Part shown: positions 1-7,525 of the stretch, piece after piece
Numbering within the stretch: position 1 is the first letter of the stretch
Layout: every line of letters begins with the position of its first letter
From: an uncultured Clostridia bacterium
GTDB taxonomy: Bacteria; Bacillota; Clostridia; Oscillospirales; Acutalibacteraceae
DNA: 33,066 bases
NCBI GenBank assembly: GCA_947631835.1
Contig: CANRMW010000005.1
Coordinates: forward strand, 1-33,066
Direction: 5' to 3'
Notes under the pieces: generated by a model
What the model was told of the DNA's origin: nothing
Database searches by the model: none
What the model saw: only the letters and a program-made list of their open reading frames with translations
Position numbers and translations under genes: made by a program

Positions 1-750
1 ATGTTCGTGAACCTCGCGAACGACCCGGCCATCGAGCGCATCGCGACGCCGAAAATGGCGCTGACCGCCGCCGAATACCTCGCCTTTGAGAAAAATTACC
101 ATGTGCTCGTCATCCTGACGGACATCACGAACTACGCCGACGCGCTGCGCGAGGTCTCCGCCGCGCGCAAAGAGGTCCCGGGCCGCCGCGGCTATCCGGG
201 CTATATGTACACCGACCTTGCTTCCATCTATGAGCGGGCCGGCCGGCAAAAGGGCAAGACCGGGTCCATCACGCTGATCCCGATCCTCACGATGCCGGAA
301 GACGACAAGACCCACCCGATCCCGGACCTCACCGGGTACATCACGGAGGGGCAGATCATCCTCTCCCGTGAGCTCTACCGCAAGAACGTCACGCCGCCGA
401 TCGACGTGCTGCCCTCGCTTTCGCGACTCAAGGACAAGGGCATCGGCGAGGGCAAGACCCGCGCCGACCACGCGAGCACGATGAACCAGCTCTTCTCCGC
501 CTACGCCCGCGGCAAGGACGCGAAGGAGCTGATGGTCATCCTCGGCGAGGCGGCGCTGACCGACATCGACAAGCTCTACGCGAAGTTCGCCGACGCGTTC
601 GAGACGGAGTACGTCTCGCAGGGGTACACGACGAGCCGCGACATCGAGGAGACGCTCGACATCGGCTGGAAGCTGCTCTCGATCCTCCCGAGAAGCGAGC
701 TCAAGCGCATCGACGACAAGTATCTCGACATGTACTACGGAAAGGTGTGA
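1..750 (+). CDS. ntpB: V-type ATP synthase subunit B, 3' part
   Basis: This is the C-terminal 249 residues of the non-catalytic nucleotide-binding B subunit of a V/A-type rotary ATPase, which alternates with subunit A in the cytoplasmic V1 head. The family is about 460 residues long, so roughly the first 210 residues, including the N-terminal beta barrel, lie upstream of the window. Visible family signatures are [16 protein letters not shown] (residues ~38-53), the [22 protein letters not shown] block (in two pieces around 61-82) and [20 protein letters not shown]. The first base of the window is in frame and ATG-like, but it is an internal methionine, not the start. Subunit D follows at once, as usual in the ntp operon. 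The ATPase may make ATP or pump H+/Na+; the sequence here does not decide which. Confidence 0.96.
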   Translation: MFVNLANDPAIERIATPKMALTAAEYLAFEKNYHVLVILTDITNYADALREVSAARKEVPGRRGYPGYMYTDLASIYERAGRQKGKTGSITLIPILTMPEDDKTHPIPDLTGYITEGQIILSRELYRKNVTPPIDVLPSLSRLKDKGIGEGKTRADHASTMNQLFSAYARGKDAKELMVILGEAALTDIDKLYAKFADAFETEYVSQGYTTSRDIEETLDIGWKLLSILPRSELKRIDDKYLDMYYGKV

Positions 751-755
751 TCGGC

Positions 756-1406
756 GTGGCCGGAACACAAGTGAACCCCACCCGCATGGAGCTGACGCGC
801 CTCAAGGCGAAGCTCGTCACCGCGCAGCGCGGCCACAAGCTGCTCAAGGATAAGCGCGACGAGCTGATGCGGCAATTCCTCGACAAGGTGCGGGAGAACC
901 GCGCCCTGCGCGAGGAGGTAGAGGCCGCCCTCACCGAGGCGAACCGCGACTTCATGCTCGCGCGCGCGTCTATGTCGGACGAGGCGCTGAACACCGCGCT
1001 CCTCGCGCCGAAGCAGGAGGTCACGATCGAGGCGGGCACGGAAAACGTGATGAGCGTGGAGATCCCCGCGTTCGATTTCAAGACCCGCACGCCGGACCCG
1101 AACGACATCTATTCCTACGGCTTCGGCTTCACCAGCGGCGACCTCGACGAGGCGATCCAGTCGCTCTCGGCGGTGTTTCCGAAGATGCTGAGGCTCGCGG
1201 AGATCGAGAAATCCTGCCAGCTCATGGCCGCGGAGATCGAAAAGACCCGCCGCCGCGTCAACGCGCTCGAGCACGTCATGATCCCGGAGACGCAGGCGAG
1301 CATCAAGTACATCACGATGAAGCTCGACGAAAACGAGCGCTCCACGCAGATCCGCCTGATGAAGGTCAAGGACATGATGCTCAAAGAAGCCCACGGCTAC
1401 GAATAA
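756..1406 (+). CDS. ntpD: V-type ATP synthase subunit D (central stalk)
   Basis: Subunit D is the long coiled-coil rotor shaft inside the A3B3 head of the V-type ATPase. The N-terminal block NPTRMELTRLKAKL followed by RGHKLLKDKRDELMRQF is the family signature, and the protein ends in the C-terminal helix of the coiled coil. A GTG at 747 overlaps the ntpB stop, but it sits 1 base from the only Shine-Dalgarno (GGAAAGG, 739-745); the in-frame GTG at 756 is 10 bases away and is preferred, giving 216 residues. An ATG at 786 would cut off the conserved NPTR. The gene is the last of the operon: a strong hairpin follows after about 75 bases. Confidence 0.93.
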   Translation: MAGTQVNPTRMELTRLKAKLVTAQRGHKLLKDKRDELMRQFLDKVRENRALREEVEAALTEANRDFMLARASMSDEALNTALLAPKQEVTIEAGTENVMSVEIPAFDFKTRTPDPNDIYSYGFGFTSGDLDEAIQSLSAVFPKMLRLAEIEKSCQLMAAEIEKTRRRVNALEHVMIPETQASIKYITMKLDENERSTQIRLMKVKDMMLKEAHGYE

Positions 1407-1483
1407 GGCGCGGTGGAGCGGATCGAGGCGCTCGCGGCGCAGCTCGACGGCGGGTCAAAGACGGATCCGCGCTGAAAAAGGTC

Positions 1484-1515
1484 AGGACCGCCGGTCATGC
1501 CGGCGGTCCTTTTGC
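1484..1515 (+). terminator. Terminator after ntpD, probably bidirectional
   Basis: A perfect 11-bp stem AGGACCGCCGG / CCGGCGGTCCT with a 5-base loop is followed by TTTGCTTTCT on the plus strand. On the minus strand the same stem is followed by GACCTTTTTC, so it can also stop the convergent gene that ends at 1580. Confidence 0.85.
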
Positions 1516-1529
1516 TTTCTGTTTTTGGG

Positions 1530-1564
1530 GAGCGGCTGCGTGAAAAAGCGCCGCTCTCTTTTTT
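1530..1564 (+). terminator. Second hairpin between ntpD and the convergent gene
   Basis: A 7-bp stem GAGCGGC (1530-1536) / GCCGCTC (1550-1556) is followed by TCTTTTTT on the plus strand. It looks like a back-up terminator for the ATPase operon; on the minus strand it lacks a U tract. Confidence 0.55.
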
Positions 1565-1579
1565 CCCGGGGGCATGAAC

Positions 1580-2857
1580 CTAACACCCGCACATGATGCG
1601 GATGATCTCGGCGTCCGTTTCCGCCATGCCGAGCCGCGCGAGCAGGCCGATGTTGCGGATGGTATTCTCCTCGCCTTTTTCCACGATGCCGTCTCCGCCG
1701 TAAAACTCGGAGCCCTGCCGCTGCATCTGGAAGCCCAAGAGCCCGGCTTCCACCGCCGAGGCGATCTTCGCGGCGCAGCTCGCCTTCGCGCCGTCGCAGA
1801 TCATGCCGGAGTTGATCGCCACCGCGTTCACGACGGTATGCGCGATCTCCTGCGCGCCCCCGCCGTGCAGGTAGCAAATGCCCGCGCCCGCGCCGCATCC
1901 CGCGCTGGTCGCGCCGCAGTACGCCGAAAGCCGCCCGATGCCGGTCTTGAGGTGGATCGTCACAAGATTGGAGACGACGAGCGCGCGGTAGAGGCGTTCC
2001 GTTCCGGCGTGCATCGCCTCCGCGTAAACGATCACGGGCAGCGAAGCGGTGAGCCCCTGGTTCCCGCTCCCGGAATTGATGACGACCGGAAGCTCGCAGC
2101 CGCTCATCCGCGCGTCGGAGCCTGCGGCGGCCGCGGCCTTCGCCCGGTTGTGGACGCTGTCCCCATACGCGGAGAGCAGCACGCGCCCGATGTTTGCGCC
2201 CCAGTCCCCGGAAAATCCCGCCTCGGCGATGGCCGTGTTGCATTCGATCTGCCGCTTCAGCGTCGGCGCGACGTCTTCGATCTCCACGCAGTCCGCAAAC
2301 GCCGCGATCTCCCGCACGGTGAGGCAGTCTCTCCCCTCCGGCTCCGCCTGCGCGCACTCCGAAAACGGCGCGGAAAAGCGCGTTTCGCCGTCTCTTTCGA
2401 TGCGGACCACGTTCGTGTGGCTCCCGAGGATGCGGACAAAGGCGCTGTGCGCCGCCGCGCGCAACAGGATCCCGATCTCAAAGACGTACCCGCTCTCCGA
2501 GGCATGGACCTGCACCGGCATTGTTTCGAGGCATTCCCGAATGGCCGGGAGCTTTTCCTCGGTGATCTTCGACAGCACCTCCAGCTTGTCCTCGGCGCGG
2601 CCCGCCGCGACCCCGGCGGCCACGGCGGCGGCGATGCCGCGCAGGTTCCCCGTGTGCGGCACGACGACGCTTTTCACGTTCTTGATGATGTTTGGGCTGA
2701 CCGTGACCTCCGCCGACTCCGGCGCCTCCCCGAGCGTGTCCCGGGCGAGCGCCGCCGCATAGGCCACGGCGATCGGCTCGGTGCAGCCCATGGCGGGCAC
2801 CAGCTCTTCCCGCAGGATCCGCAGATATTTCTCATACAGTGCGTCATGCTTTTCCAT
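1580..2857 (-). CDS. L-cysteine desulfidase / UPF0597 (CyuA/YhaM) family protein
   Basis: A 425-residue protein of the UPF0597 family, related to the L-serine dehydratase alpha chain and to archaeal L-cysteine desulfidase, which breaks cysteine into pyruvate, ammonia and sulfide using a [4Fe-4S] cluster. The conserved MGCTEP motif is at 23-28 (Cys25); further family cysteines are C314, C321, C328 (CGATSAGCGAG context) and C354 in MICDGAK, with the NSGSGNQG loop at 261-268. The start is ATG 2857, preceded by GGAGGAG six bases upstream; the frame extends 25 codons further but without a ribosome site. It appears monocistronic: own promoter upstream, terminator pair downstream. Cysteine desulfidase is the best-known function of the family; serine deamination is the alternative. 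Confidence 0.85.
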   Translation of the reverse strand: MEKHDALYEKYLRILREELVPAMGCTEPIAVAYAAALARDTLGEAPESAEVTVSPNIIKNVKSVVVPHTGNLRGIAAAVAAGVAAGRAEDKLEVLSKITEEKLPAIRECLETMPVQVHASESGYVFEIGILLRAAAHSAFVRILGSHTNVVRIERDGETRFSAPFSECAQAEPEGRDCLTVREIAAFADCVEIEDVAPTLKRQIECNTAIAEAGFSGDWGANIGRVLLSAYGDSVHNRAKAAAAAGSDARMSGCELPVVINSGSGNQGLTASLPVIVYAEAMHAGTERLYRALVVSNLVTIHLKTGIGRLSAYCGATSAGCGAGAGICYLHGGGAQEIAHTVVNAVAINSGMICDGAKASCAAKIASAVEAGLLGFQMQRQGSEFYGGDGIVEKGEENTIRNIGLLARLGMAETDAEIIRIMCGC

Positions 2858-2903
2858 CGCAAACTCCTCCACGGGCGCGCGCCCGGTTTCCGCCTTTTTT
2901 AAA

Positions 2904-2932
2904 AGTATACCTGATTTTTTTGCTTTTTTCAA
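2904..2932 (-). promoter_or_regulatory. Sigma-A promoter of the desulfidase-family gene
   Basis: Reading the minus strand, TTGAAA (2932-2927), a 17-base A-rich spacer and TATACT (2909-2904) lie about 47 bases upstream of the ATG at 2857. Confidence 0.75.
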
Positions 2933-2961
2933 GGGCTTTCTCCCTGTTTCGCGCAGGGAGC

Positions 2962-2999
2962 AAAAGAAGCGCCCGGCGGCGTCCGTCGGAGCGCTTCTT
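2962..2999 (-). terminator. Terminator after the HAD gene
   Basis: A 9-bp stem AAGAAGCGC (2964-2972) / GCGCTTCTT (2991-2999) lies just past the stop at 3019; on the minus strand it runs into TTTGCTCC. A second inverted repeat, CTCCCTG / CAGGGAG at 2943-2960, follows directly. Confidence 0.7.
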
Positions 3000-3018
3000 C
3001 TGTTTTCGTTTCGCTGTC

Positions 3019-3732
3019 TTAAACGTCTTGCAGGATGCCCGAAAGCTCCGCAAAGGACGCCGTGCGAAACTCTGCAAGGTCCGCGTTCCGCTCGTTGATG
3101 AGGCAGTCCGTCACGAGGAGCGTTTCCATCCCCGCTTTTCCCGCGGCGACGGCGTCCTCGTCCACGTTGTTGCCGACCATCAGGCAGTCCTTCGGGTCCG
3201 CGTCGAGCCGCTTTGCGATCGCCGTGAAATACGCCGGGTTCGGCTTCGAGCAGGACATATTCTCATACGTCGTGACGAGCGCGAAATCCGAGGCTTTCAG
3301 CCCGATCCACCCGAGGCGCGTCTCCACGCCGATCTTCGGAAAAATGGGGTTCGTCGCGAGCACGACGGTATGTCCCGCCGCTTTCAGCCCGTCGATCAGC
3401 GGCTTTGCGAGCGGGTTTTCCCCGGTAAAGCGCTTTGCGCCCGCAAACTCGTGCGCGTAGAAATCGTCGGTGACGCTGCGGTGCTCCGGGACGTACTGCG
3501 GGAACAGCCCGGCGAACGTCTCCCAGAACGCCTCGCAGTTCGGCCGGGAGCCGTCGTTTTTCACCATCGCCGCCGTGCCGGCCCAAACGCCCGCGATGAG
3601 CGCCTTCGCGTCGGTGTAGCCGAGCGGCGCGAGCTTCGCCGCGAGGAGCCCGAAATACCCGCGCGTAAATTCGTCGTTGTCCATCGGCAGCAGCGTGCCG
3701 TCGAGATCGAACAAAATCAGCTTTTTTCTCAA
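3019..3732 (-). CDS. HAD-superfamily hydrolase (phosphatase-like)
   Basis: A 237-residue haloacid-dehalogenase-fold hydrolase. Motif I is FDLDGT with the nucleophile Asp9 and acid/base Asp11; motif II is the Thr of LATN (~127), motif III the Lys of SKPNP (~163) and motif IV GNNVDED (187-193). The region between motifs I and II (~15-115) holds an alpha-helical C1 cap typical of phosphoglycolate phosphatase-like enzymes. The start is a TTG at 3732 with GAGGG eight bases upstream; an in-frame TTG at 3756 has no useful ribosome site, and the nearby ATG is out of frame. The substrate cannot be read from the sequence. It follows a flavoprotein operon by about 60 bases, with a weak hairpin between. 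Confidence 0.85.
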   Translation of the reverse strand: MRKKLILFDLDGTLLPMDNDEFTRGYFGLLAAKLAPLGYTDAKALIAGVWAGTAAMVKNDGSRPNCEAFWETFAGLFPQYVPEHRSVTDDFYAHEFAGAKRFTGENPLAKPLIDGLKAAGHTVVLATNPIFPKIGVETRLGWIGLKASDFALVTTYENMSCSKPNPAYFTAIAKRLDADPKDCLMVGNNVDEDAVAAGKAGMETLLVTDCLINERNADLAEFRTASFAELSGILQDV

Positions 3733-3754
3733 TTTCTCATCCCTCGATCGGAAC

Positions 3755-3782
3755 AAGAGGGCCAGTTCCCCGACTCCCTCTT
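3755..3782 (-). terminator. Weak hairpin between the DUF1667 and HAD genes
   Basis: A 7-bp stem AAGAGGG / CCCTCTT with a 14-base loop lies just after the DUF1667 stop on the minus strand, followed by GTTCC rather than a clean U tract. It may be a partial terminator or attenuator in front of the HAD gene. Confidence 0.4.
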
Positions 3783-3795
3783 TTGTAACCGTCCT

Positions 3796-4164
3796 TTACC
3801 GTGCTCTCTGCAGGCTCGCGCTCGCCACGACGTCCACGCCCGTCCCACAGACGTTTTCGATCACGACGTCCCCGATCCGCACGGGCGTCTCGATCTCCGC
3901 CGCGTTGATCGCCTCCATGACCGCAAAGATCTTCGACTTCGGAACGTCGGTCTTCGTGCGCACGGCGACCACGGGCCGCTCGCCGCCGATGGCCCGCACC
4001 GTGGAGGTGACGGTCCGCGTCGGCGCGGTGACTTCCTTCTTCGCGTAGATCTCGCCGCGCTTGCAGGTGTTCCCCTCGACCTTCACGACCTCGCCGTTTT
4101 CGAGCGTGACGGTGAGCGGACAGCCCAGCGGGCAGTTGATACAGATGAGGTTTCTCGTTTCCAT
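3796..4164 (-). CDS. DUF1667 cysteine-motif protein
   Basis: A 122-residue protein of the DUF1667 family, which is nearly always encoded with the two flavoprotein genes found here. Its N-terminus carries CINCPLGC (C8, C11, C15) and a fourth cysteine at C34 (NTCKRG), a spacing that suggests an Fe-S cluster, as in the N-terminal domains of molybdopterin oxidoreductases. The remainder (EVTAPTRTVTSTVR onward) is the conserved core of the family. The start ATG 4164 has GGAGGA five bases upstream, and only one base separates it from the stop of the upstream gene, so translation is probably coupled. A role as electron-transfer subunit of the G3P dehydrogenase-like complex is inference; no biochemical function is established that I can name. 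Confidence 0.85.
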   Translation of the reverse strand: METRNLICINCPLGCPLTVTLENGEVVKVEGNTCKRGEIYAKKEVTAPTRTVTSTVRAIGGERPVVAVRTKTDVPKSKIFAVMEAINAAEIETPVRIGDVVIENVCGTGVDVVASASLQRAR

Positions 4165-4165
4165 G

Positions 4166-5428
4166 TCAGTCCTCCTCCGTCGTGACCGTAATCTTCCCGA
4201 CGTTTTTACCCAGCAGGTCTGCGCGCTTTAAAACGACCTGCTCCATCTCGCCCGGCGCCATGACCTGCTTTTTCCGGTGCAGCACGCGTTCGCCGTCAAA
4301 ATAGACGCTGGTGTAGACGTTTTTATAGATGTTCCCGACGCGGAAGCGCACCGTGAGGAGCTCGGGCATGTGCGCCGGGTCCACAGCGCTCGGCACCGTG
4401 TAGCGCACGCCGCCTCCCACCGCGATCGGGATCTCCGCGCCGCCGCTGCGTTCGGGCTGCCCGTTTGCGATGTACTCCGCAGCCGCCCTGCCGGCGGCCG
4501 CCGCCTCCTCCGAGACGTAGTCCACGAGGTCGTGGACGTGCAGCACGTTCCCGCAGGCGAAAACGCCCGGCACGCTCGTCATGAGCCGCTCGTTGACCGT
4601 CGGACCGTTCGTCGCGCGGGAAAGCTCCACGCCCGCGCCGGTCGAAAGCTCGTTCTCCGGGATCAGTCCCACAGAGAGCAGCAATGTATCGCAGGAATAA
4701 TACTCCTCCGTGCCGGGGATCGGCTGGAGCCGATCGTCCACCTCGGAGATCACAACGCCGGTCACGCGGTCCTTGCCCCGGATCTCCGTCACGGTGTGGG
4801 AGAGCTTCAGCGGGATGCCGTAGTCGTCGAGGCACTGGACGATGTTCCGCTTGAGCCCGCCGGAATACGGCTGCAGCTCCGCGACGACCTTCACCTTCGC
4901 ACCCTCGAGCGTCATGCGGCGCGCCATGATGAGCCCGATGTCGCCCGAGCCGAGGATGACGACCTCATGGCCGGGCATCTGCCCCTCCATGTTGACGAGA
5001 CGCTGCGCGGTCCCGGCGGAATAGATGCCCGCCGGCCGGAAGCCCGGGATGTTCAGCGCGCCTCTCGAGCGCTCGCGGCAGCCCATCGCGAGGATGACTG
5101 CCCCGGCCTCGATCGTGACGAGCCCCTTTTCGCGGCTGACCGCCGTGATGACGCGGTCCTTCGAGAGCGAGAGGACCATCGTCGAGAGCCAGACCTCCGC
5201 GTCGGTCTCCATGACCTTTTCCTCGAACCGCGCGGCGTACTCCGGGCCGGTGAGTTCTTCCTTAAACGTGTGCAGGCCGAAGCCGTTGTGGATGCACTGG
5301 TTTAAAATGCCGCCGAGCCGCACGTCGCGCTCCAAAATGAGCACGTCCTTCGCGCCCGCCTCCTTTGCGGCGAGCGCTGCGGCAAGCCCCGCCGGGCCGC
5401 CGCCGATGATGACGATTTCGCGTTTCAT
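4166..5428 (-). CDS. FAD/NAD(P)-dependent oxidoreductase of the glycerol-3-phosphate-type cluster
   Basis: A 420-residue pyridine-nucleotide-disulfide-type flavoprotein. The FAD Rossmann motif is IIGGGPAG (7-14), the NAD(P)H motif is VVILGSGDIG (156-165), and the second FAD contact is GVFACGNVLHVHDLV followed by a helix of alanines (around 288-318). Cys45 in NQCIHNGFG lies where a redox-active cysteine could sit, but a CxxC pair is absent. The gene stands between a GlpA-like dehydrogenase and DUF1667, a three-gene set common in Clostridia, where it likely passes electrons from the dehydrogenase to a carrier such as NAD. Only 12 bases separate it from the upstream gene. Annotation as 'GlpB-like' would be a guess; a family-level name is safe. 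Confidence 0.9.
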   Translation of the reverse strand: MKREIVIIGGGPAGLAAALAAKEAGAKDVLILERDVRLGGILNQCIHNGFGLHTFKEELTGPEYAARFEEKVMETDAEVWLSTMVLSLSKDRVITAVSREKGLVTIEAGAVILAMGCRERSRGALNIPGFRPAGIYSAGTAQRLVNMEGQMPGHEVVILGSGDIGLIMARRMTLEGAKVKVVAELQPYSGGLKRNIVQCLDDYGIPLKLSHTVTEIRGKDRVTGVVISEVDDRLQPIPGTEEYYSCDTLLLSVGLIPENELSTGAGVELSRATNGPTVNERLMTSVPGVFACGNVLHVHDLVDYVSEEAAAAGRAAAEYIANGQPERSGGAEIPIAVGGGVRYTVPSAVDPAHMPELLTVRFRVGNIYKNVYTSVYFDGERVLHRKKQVMAPGEMEQVVLKRADLLGKNVGKITVTTEED

Positions 5429-5440
5429 AAAGCCCCTCCC

Positions 5441-6862
5441 CTATTTCGTTTTCCCGTAGACGAGCACGGACGCGGGCGTGTTCTTGCGGATCCCGCTGAG
5501 CGGGAGCCCCAGCTCGCGGGAAAGGATCTCCATGACGCGCGGCGAGCAGAACCCCGCCTGGCATCGTCCCATCCCGGCCCGCGTGCGCCGCTTTACGCCG
5601 TCGAGCGTCGTCGCGCCCGGCGTGCGGCGGATCGCGTCGCGGATCTCACCCTCGCTGACCGTCTCGCAGCGGCAGACGATGCTCCCGTAGAGCGGATCTT
5701 TTTCGATGTATGCCCGGCGTTCCTCCTCGGGCAGGGAATAGATATGCGGCACGCCCTTGCGGATCGGGTCGAAGTCCGCGCGCTTCGAAAGTCCGAGCGC
5801 GGCGGCGATCTTTTCCGCCATCATTTCCCCGATGACCGGCGCGGAGGTCAGTCCGGGCGATTCGATGCCCGCCGCCTCGAAGAAGCCGGGCGCGGCCTCG
5901 CGCAGGATGAAGTCGTCCACGTCGGTGTGGGCGCGAAGGCCCGAAAACGACGTGATGACCTGCCTTGTCGGCAACGACTTCACGCTCAGCGCGGCGCGCT
6001 TTTGCAGGTCCGCGAGGCCGAACGCCGTCGTCGCGGTGTATTCCTTGTCGTCGGTGTCCTCGGCGGTCGGGCCAAGGAGCAGGTTCCCGTGGACCGTCGG
6101 TGTGACGAGCACGCCCTTGCCGAGCTTCGTCGGAAGCTGAAAGATCGTCCGATCGACCAGCCCGCCGACGGTCTTGTCGCAAAGGCAGTATTCGCCGCGC
6201 CGCGCCGTGACAGTGTAGTCGTGCGGCAGCAGCAGGTCGTGGATCCGGTCGGCATAGACGCCCGCCGCGTTCACGACGGCCTTCGCCCGAATCTCTCCGC
6301 TTTCCGTCTCGAGCGTAAAACCGTCCTCGCCGCGCGCGACGCCGGTGACGCCGCTCAAAAAGCGGAACTCGGCCCCGTTTTTTGCCGCGTTTTCCGCGAA
6401 GCCCAGCGTCAGCTCAAACGGACAGACAATGCCCGAGGACGGGCACCAGAGCGCCGCGACCACGTTTTCCGAGAGGTTCGGCTCCATCTTCCGCGCCTCG
6501 TCCCCCGAAACGATGGAAAGGTCGGTCAGGCCGTTTTTCACGCCCCGCTCGTAGAGCGTCTCGAGCGCCGGACGGTCCTCCTCCTGAAAACAGAGCACAA
6601 ACGCACCGTTGCGCCGGAAGGGCACGTCCAGCTCCTCGGAAATGCGGGTCATCATCCGGTTGCCGAGGACGTTCATCTTCGCCTTCATCGTGCCGTTTTC
6701 GGCGTCGAACCCGCCGTGGACGATGGCGCTGTTCGCCTTGGAGGTACCGGTGCAGACGTCCTCGCCCTTTTCCACGACGACGACCGACCCGGTATACCGC
6801 GTCAGCTCCCGTGCGATCGCGCAGCCGATCACGCCGGCCCCGATCACTGCAACATCATACAT
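5441..6862 (-). CDS. GlpA-like FAD-dependent dehydrogenase with BFD [2Fe-2S] domain
   Basis: A 473-residue protein with an N-terminal DAO (D-amino-acid oxidase/GlpD) FAD domain, GAGVIG at 8-13, and a C-terminal BFD-type [2Fe-2S] domain with C397, C399 (VCRCE) and C434, C439 (GRCQAGFC). This arrangement is that of anaerobic glycerol-3-phosphate dehydrogenase GlpA and relatives (also hydroxyglutarate or proline-type dehydrogenases), so the substrate is likely a small hydroxy acid or sn-glycerol 3-phosphate. It is the first gene of an operon with the NAD(P)/FAD oxidoreductase and DUF1667 genes. The start ATG 6862 has AAGGA ten bases upstream. No glpK or glpF is in the window, so the substrate call stays tentative. 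Confidence 0.88.
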   Translation of the reverse strand: MYDVAVIGAGVIGCAIARELTRYTGSVVVVEKGEDVCTGTSKANSAIVHGGFDAENGTMKAKMNVLGNRMMTRISEELDVPFRRNGAFVLCFQEEDRPALETLYERGVKNGLTDLSIVSGDEARKMEPNLSENVVAALWCPSSGIVCPFELTLGFAENAAKNGAEFRFLSGVTGVARGEDGFTLETESGEIRAKAVVNAAGVYADRIHDLLLPHDYTVTARRGEYCLCDKTVGGLVDRTIFQLPTKLGKGVLVTPTVHGNLLLGPTAEDTDDKEYTATTAFGLADLQKRAALSVKSLPTRQVITSFSGLRAHTDVDDFILREAAPGFFEAAGIESPGLTSAPVIGEMMAEKIAAALGLSKRADFDPIRKGVPHIYSLPEEERRAYIEKDPLYGSIVCRCETVSEGEIRDAIRRTPGATTLDGVKRRTRAGMGRCQAGFCSPRVMEILSRELGLPLSGIRKNTPASVLVYGKTK

Positions 6863-6880
6863 AGTTTCACGATCCTTCCC

Positions 6881-6929
6881 GCCGGCACCAAAGCCGGCCT
6901 TTCACTTCGCGCGGCCCCCAAAGCCGCGC
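6881..6929 (-). other. Two tandem hairpins in the leader of the GlpA-like operon
   Basis: On the transcript, stem GCGCGGC/GCCGCGC (6929-6909) with a 7-base loop is followed by stem GCCGGC/GCCGGC (6898-6881) with a 6-base loop, ending just before the ribosome site at ~6879. No U tract follows either, so they are leader structures, not obvious terminators. Confidence 0.6.
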
Positions 6930-6948
6930 CATATCCGATGCTGCTTGT

Positions 6949-6977
6949 ATTTTATCACAGAAAAGGTCGGGAATCAA
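6949..6977 (-). promoter_or_regulatory. Promoter of the GlpA-like operon
   Basis: On the minus strand TTGATT (6977-6972), a 17-base spacer and TAAAAT (6954-6949) give a sigma-A-type promoter about 90 bases upstream of the ATG at 6862. Confidence 0.7.
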
Positions 6978-7036
6978 CGGGAAAAGCGGAAAAGACAGCG
7001 GGATTTTCTTTCCATTCCCCGCAAAATGCGTTTTTC

Positions 7037-7065
7037 TTGCGCAGCGGGACAAGTCGTGCTATAAT
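7037..7065 (+). promoter_or_regulatory. Promoter of the gtrA-like operon
   Basis: TTGCGC (7037-7042), a 17-base spacer and a perfect TATAAT (7060-7065) precede the ATG at 7094. It is divergent from the GlpA-like operon promoter about 60 bases away. Confidence 0.8.
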
Positions 7066-7093
7066 AGAAAAAAAGCAGCGGGAGGCGAAACGC

Positions 7094-7507
7094 ATGAAGA
7101 AGCAAAAGGCCCCGTGGAACCGTCCGCAGTTCCGGGAGCTGTTCCTGTATCTCATCGTGGGCGGGCTCGCCACGCTGGTGGAGTGGGCGGGCTTTTGGGC
7201 GCTGGACTCCGGGCTGCATGTGCACTATCTCTTGGCGACCGCGCTGGCGTTCGCCGTATCGACCTTCGCAAACTGGGCGTTCGGGCGGCTTTTGGTGTTC
7301 AAAAAGCGCGAGGGCCAGTCGCTCGTCCGGGAGATCGCCTCGGTGTACCTCGCGGCGGCGGTCGGGCTCCTGCTGAACCTCGGGATCATGTATGTGCTCG
7401 TGGACTTTCTGCACCTGATGACAATGCTCTCGAAGATCGTCGCGACGGTCCTCGTCTTTGCTTATAATTATCTGATCCGAAAGCTCGTGATCTACCGAAA
7501 ATCTTAA
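7094..7507 (+). CDS. GtrA family membrane protein
   Basis: A 137-residue integral membrane protein of the GtrA/DPMS family with four predicted transmembrane helices (about 14-34, 38-58, 75-97 and 103-125). Members are thought to take part in moving undecaprenyl-linked sugars across the membrane or to act as small subunits of dolichol-phosphate-mannose-synthase-like enzymes. Family features are FLYLIVGGLATLVEW near the N-terminus and FANWAFGRLLVFK in the middle. The ATG at 7094 has GGAGG about eight bases upstream (7081-7085). No glycosyltransferase partner is adjacent; the next two genes, 18 bases apart each, are a TIM-barrel enzyme and a LURP-one-like protein, so its partner may be elsewhere. 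Confidence 0.88.
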   Translation: MKKQKAPWNRPQFRELFLYLIVGGLATLVEWAGFWALDSGLHVHYLLATALAFAVSTFANWAFGRLLVFKKREGQSLVREIASVYLAAAVGLLLNLGIMYVLVDFLHLMTMLSKIVATVLVFAYNYLIRKLVIYRKS

Positions 7508-7525
7508 TTCGCAGGGAGGGTTACC

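Noticed and set aside
747-755. GTG start of ntpD overlapping the ntpB stop
   Set aside because: The only Shine-Dalgarno ends one base before this GTG; the GTG at 756 has workable spacing.
1413-1475. A 20-codon GTG-initiated frame after ntpD
   Set aside because: No convincing ribosome site, no recognisable product, and it ends just before the operon terminator; it is most likely trailing sequence.
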